A DNA stretch of 64,000 bases from Talinum fruticosum (Eukaryota > Streptophyta > Magnoliopsida > Caryophyllales > Talinaceae). The notes below the pieces were generated by a model that saw only the letters and a list, made by a program, of their open reading frames with translations, made no database searches and was not told where the DNA came from. The translations under genes were made by a program, and so were the position numbers. The stretch lies in the NCBI GenBank assembly GCA_021018815.1, contig JAITYX010000017.1, positions 4,216,001 through 4,280,000 on the forward strand. The letters are read 5' to 3'. Positions 60,446 to 64,000 of this stretch are shown in pieces; the first letter of the stretch is position 1; every line of letters begins with the position of its first letter.

Positions 60446-63207
60446 TATGATGCACTAATTAAGCATTAAAAGGTTTTTTTTTCATCATGCATATGTATAT
60501 ACAGCTCATGAAATTCTTTTAAGGATGAATGTGGTTCATATAACATTTGACAGATTTGGGGAAGAAAAATTATCAAACAGAGGGACAACTCCCTATTGCC
60601 CCCCTCTTTTTTTTTCTAGGGTATGTCCTCATAATGTTATGAAAGGCAGACATGATCAAAAGAGGATGATAGTGATGGTAACGATGGACAAGGAAAGGAG
60701 GAATTGGATGATCTGGCTGTTGTCCCCCTCTTTTTGTTTTGGCACTGTTTTGCCTGCAATTTAAAAACAGTTGAAAATGTAATATTATTTTTTCCAACTT
60801 TTAAGATTATTATAATAATTAAAGCAAATTGTTTCATGAAATTATCCTATATATACTTATTTTTCTATCTCGATTCATCTGATATTTACTTAAACTATTT
60901 GACTGTATAAATAGATTGATTTTTGTATAGAAACAACTTATTTGATAGAAATAGACAAGGGATTCAAGGAACTGAATAAAAATATTTAAAGTGAACCCTG
61001 ATTAAAAAATTCACATTACAAAGAGATTACCATTCAACTTATACTTGAATTTTATCGATTTTAAAACATAATTTTATTAGAAAAAGATAAAAATAAAAAA
61101 ATTGTTTAGGATAGACTATAAAGGAGGGGGCAAGGTGATAATGGAATAATGCCCCATCATTTTCATTTTCCATCCTATACTAAAAGGAGATTCTTTTTGC
61201 TTTCTATAGTTTCCCTTTCTAAAATTCTCATATACTTTAAAACTGCCCTACCTTTAGGCCTCCCAGGGCCATTCTGCCCTTTATTGGCCATGGCATAGGT
61301 GTGGTCATGTACAGTTAAGAATTAAACTTGTTTTTTATTTTATTTTTTAAATATGTAATATATCAAATTCAAGATTATGGGCATCAAAATTTTCTTTTTA
61401 TTTATTTTTATAATAAATTTACATGATATATATATAAATCATGATATATGGAAATCTATTTTTGGATCCTCAGTGATTTGGGAAGAAAGGACAAAAAGAC
61501 CATATTTATTTTAACTTGTGCTTTAAATTAATATGTTGGACCACCCTAAGTAAAGGCCTTTTGTGAAAGTGGGTATTAATTACCAAATTAAATAAATTAA
61601 TGGTTTGATGTTGAGGTTGAGGAAGAGTAGGTGTAGCACAAATTAATGTGAGATATGGAAATCAAGCCTCAGGCCCAATACTACATAATTTTAGTACTAA
61701 ACAATAAAATAATTATATGTATTTTTTAATACTAAATATTTGTCTTTGTTTTGTACGAAAATTAATATATTATTCTGCATTATATGAAGGGAAATTATAA
61801 AATGACAGGTGTACTTAGGTAGAGATATTTTCAACTTTATATAAATATATGATATGTGTAATTATCATACTGATGATAGACTTCATATTTTAAATTTTTT
61901 TCGTATTTATTAGTGCAATTAATAATGTCGAATAAAACTTGACAGTTAGCTACCAATAATTTAAAGTAGACCATTTTAATGTTGATTAAAAAAAAGGAAA
62001 ATTTAATCTCTATTAGAGATCTATAACATTATACGATGATAAATTCCTTCATAATTACTCACCCCATTACAATATATATTAATGGAGTCTATTGTGCTTT
62101 AATTTTCCTGGAAAAAAATAATTTTATTAAGATTTAAAGTTTTTTTATGAATATTTTCGAAGAAAAAACTTGTGTTATTTGTGTTAAAAGTTCACTATAT
62201 TATATATTTATATTTTTTATTTACTTTTGACGATAAAGTTCATAGTAACATTTAGAATTTCATAAAAAGTAAAATACACATTTTTTAAAATAGCATGGAA
62301 GAGGAAGAATTATTGAATCTTAGATCAAATATGTTAGAGATCTCAATCACAATCACAATCATTTCAGCTAATCGTTTTTGTTTGTTTCTCCTCGTTTCCG
62401 TTTATTTCTATTTATTTTATTTATCTTTTCGAACATGCCCATATATATAAGTGGTAGAGTTCTCACATTTTATATTGTCACCCCTTATAATGCTCGAACA
62501 TAAGATTTCACTTTAAAGAACAAGTATAAAAACTATTTTTTTAATCGAAAATAGGACATTCATTTCTCGAACAATAGATCTAAAACATAAAACAAATGAC
62601 GAATGACAATTAATATAGCATTGACTAGCTTTAAACTTGCTACATCCTTTTGGTCATATCATTCAATGTCATTCCGTCTTTCCTGGATATCAATAGTTTA
62701 TATTATAACCCGATGAAAATTATTTGAACCGACCTGAAGTAGGACGTACATGGAACACTATCCAATGATGCTCATTTGAGATCATCAACAACTTAGTTAG
62801 CTCTCAATAATTTGAGGTCAACAAAATCGTGAAATTCCCTTTGTATGCGCACCATACTAAAAAGTGTCTTAATTCTAGTAAAAGCATGTAATTAATTAAT
62901 TACAATAATCACCATTGTACTCTCTAATTAATATTGTTGCCACACGTACTTAGTAGGACTACATACCGTACTATAATATTTATACTAATAATCCCTTTTA
63001 ATTAATGAGCATATGAGATCATCAATGACGCATTTCTACTGTCTATAGTACATGCAAAACCATTTATTTTGCCATTGATTTGACTTTTCAGATTGGTAAT
63101 TATCGAAGCAAAATCATTAATTCGTACATAATCTCTCCTAAATTATTCAAGCTTAGCTTACTAATCCTAACTAAAAATTTGTTCTTAGTTGCATGCATGT
63201 GTTTTGA
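60446..63207. other. AT-rich intergenic DNA, no gene seen
   Basis: The first part may still be BBX 3' flank. Otherwise no gene, RNA gene or transposon terminus recognised. Confidence 0.5.
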
Positions 63208-63295
63208 TTCTTTTTTTTCACACAGTTTTGGGAGAATTGAACCGTAATCTTTTTGTGGATAGCAGTCATTCTACCATAGGCTACTCCACAAAAAG
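63208..63295 (-). mobile_element. tRNA-like SINE head, minus strand
   Basis: On the minus strand GGAGTAGCCTATGGTAGAAT (A-box-like) is followed 35-40 bases later by ACGGTTCAATTCTCC (B-box-like), then after a short gap by an A-run (T-run at about 63209-63217). Pol III-type box order and spacing; not a foldable intact tRNA. Confidence 0.4.
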
Positions 63296-63489
63296 TAAGT
63301 ATTTTATCAATTGATATAACTAACACTCATTATACGTTTTAATGAATAGATTTATCCATACTTTCCCTTAGTTGTGAGACTGTTTGAAATTTTTGACCAT
63401 TTAACTTGACTAAATGAATTATCTCTTATATATATTAGGAAATAAATCTTTCATATAAATACCTCTAATAAAATGAGACATTATTACCT

Positions 63490-63690
63490 TGTTTTATTTA
63501 TCTTTAACTTAAAATTCCTTACAATTTCTTATAACTTCTTACAAATTCTTATGGGTGCTTACAATTTTTTATAACTAACTTTACAACTATCTTATAACTC
63601 CTTAGAACATTTTACAATCTTTTACAGTCTTACAGTTTATTACAACCTACAACTTCTTATACGGTTAAATGGAAAATAGCCTAAGTATCA
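63490..63690 (-). repeat. Partial inverted copy of the left arm of the 13481 element
   Basis: On the minus strand GGCTATTTTCCATTTAACCG then TATAAGAAGTTGTAGGTTGT parallels AGCCCTATTCGTTTCCGCTT... at 13481, including the same degenerate GTTGTAAG units. No second terminus seen. Confidence 0.45.
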
Positions 63691-64000
63691 TATTGAAGAA
63701 TCTATACAAAAATTAGAATCTCACAGTGTCTTTCTCTTTATGTATAGAGTACATTACTCCTCCCCTTAGATTCCCGAAGACGTTTTCAATGTTACTTAAT
63801 CCGATCAAATCTATTAAAATAATTAATATTTTTATATATATCGGTCAAAGTAGGTCAGAATCTATTATATAACAACTTAATATTAATAATTCCGAAATCA
63901 TAAATCATTTCATGTTTAATTTATAAATTAAAGTGACTCATTATCGAATACGAGTAAACTCTCAAGACAATAAGTCGACAAAAAAAAGGGATTTTATTAA
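63691..64000. other. AT-rich DNA at window end, no gene seen
   Basis: Nothing recognised before the window ends. Confidence 0.4.

Overview
This window looks like nuclear DNA of a core eudicot plant. It is AT-rich, its genes have many introns with GT...AG borders, and it carries typical plant mobile elements: hAT and Mutator-like MITEs, a CACTA remnant, LINEs, tRNA-derived SINEs and a 3-kb solo LTR. One protein ends in a euAP3-type C-terminal motif, which is a core-eudicot trait.

Layout. 505-1473 (minus): a CXE-type carboxylesterase with an intact catalytic triad but three single-base frame breaks. 5700-10438 (plus): gamma-tocopherol methyltransferase VTE4, six exons. 11-24 kb is gene-free and filled with nested transposon remains: a hAT MITE with a perfect 8-bp target duplication, a TIR element, a degenerate CACTA element with DUF4216-like coding traces, a 5'-truncated LINE and a solo LTR flanked by ATAGT. 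25483-29004 (plus): an APETALA3-type B-class MADS-box gene, seven exons. 30282-35592 and 46648-53863 (plus): two paralogous genes with an MCRS_N domain and an FHA domain (EMB1967/MCRS1 type). Between them, 37469-40706 (plus): an INO80D-like gene. 40.7-46.6 kb: AT-rich DNA ending in a tandem array of about 140-bp units and (TTA)n tracts. 58753-60105 (plus): a double-B-box protein of the BBX21 type, preceded by an overlapping polyproline uORF and carrying one apparent frame break. The last 4 kb hold no gene that I can see.

How the genes relate. VTE4 makes alpha-tocopherol in plastids, AP3 specifies petals and stamens, and BBX21 is a light-signalling regulator; they share no pathway. The exception is the central trio: MCRS1 (MCRS_N+FHA) and INO80D are both known subunits of the human INO80 chromatin remodeller. 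Two MCRS-like genes here flank an INO80D-like gene. AP3 next to an EMB1967-type gene also matches, from memory, the Arabidopsis neighbours AT3G54340 and AT3G54350, so this looks like conserved microsynteny with a local duplication.

I found no new biosynthetic or defence system. The most unusual signals are the INO80-type trio, the exon loss in the second MCRS-like gene, the LINE insertion in the first copy with an empty site in the second, the ATGA uORF/main-start overlap of the BBX gene, and four frame breaks that all look like one-base homopolymer contractions. Exon borders were derived by hand from splice signals, phase and family conservation, not from transcripts.
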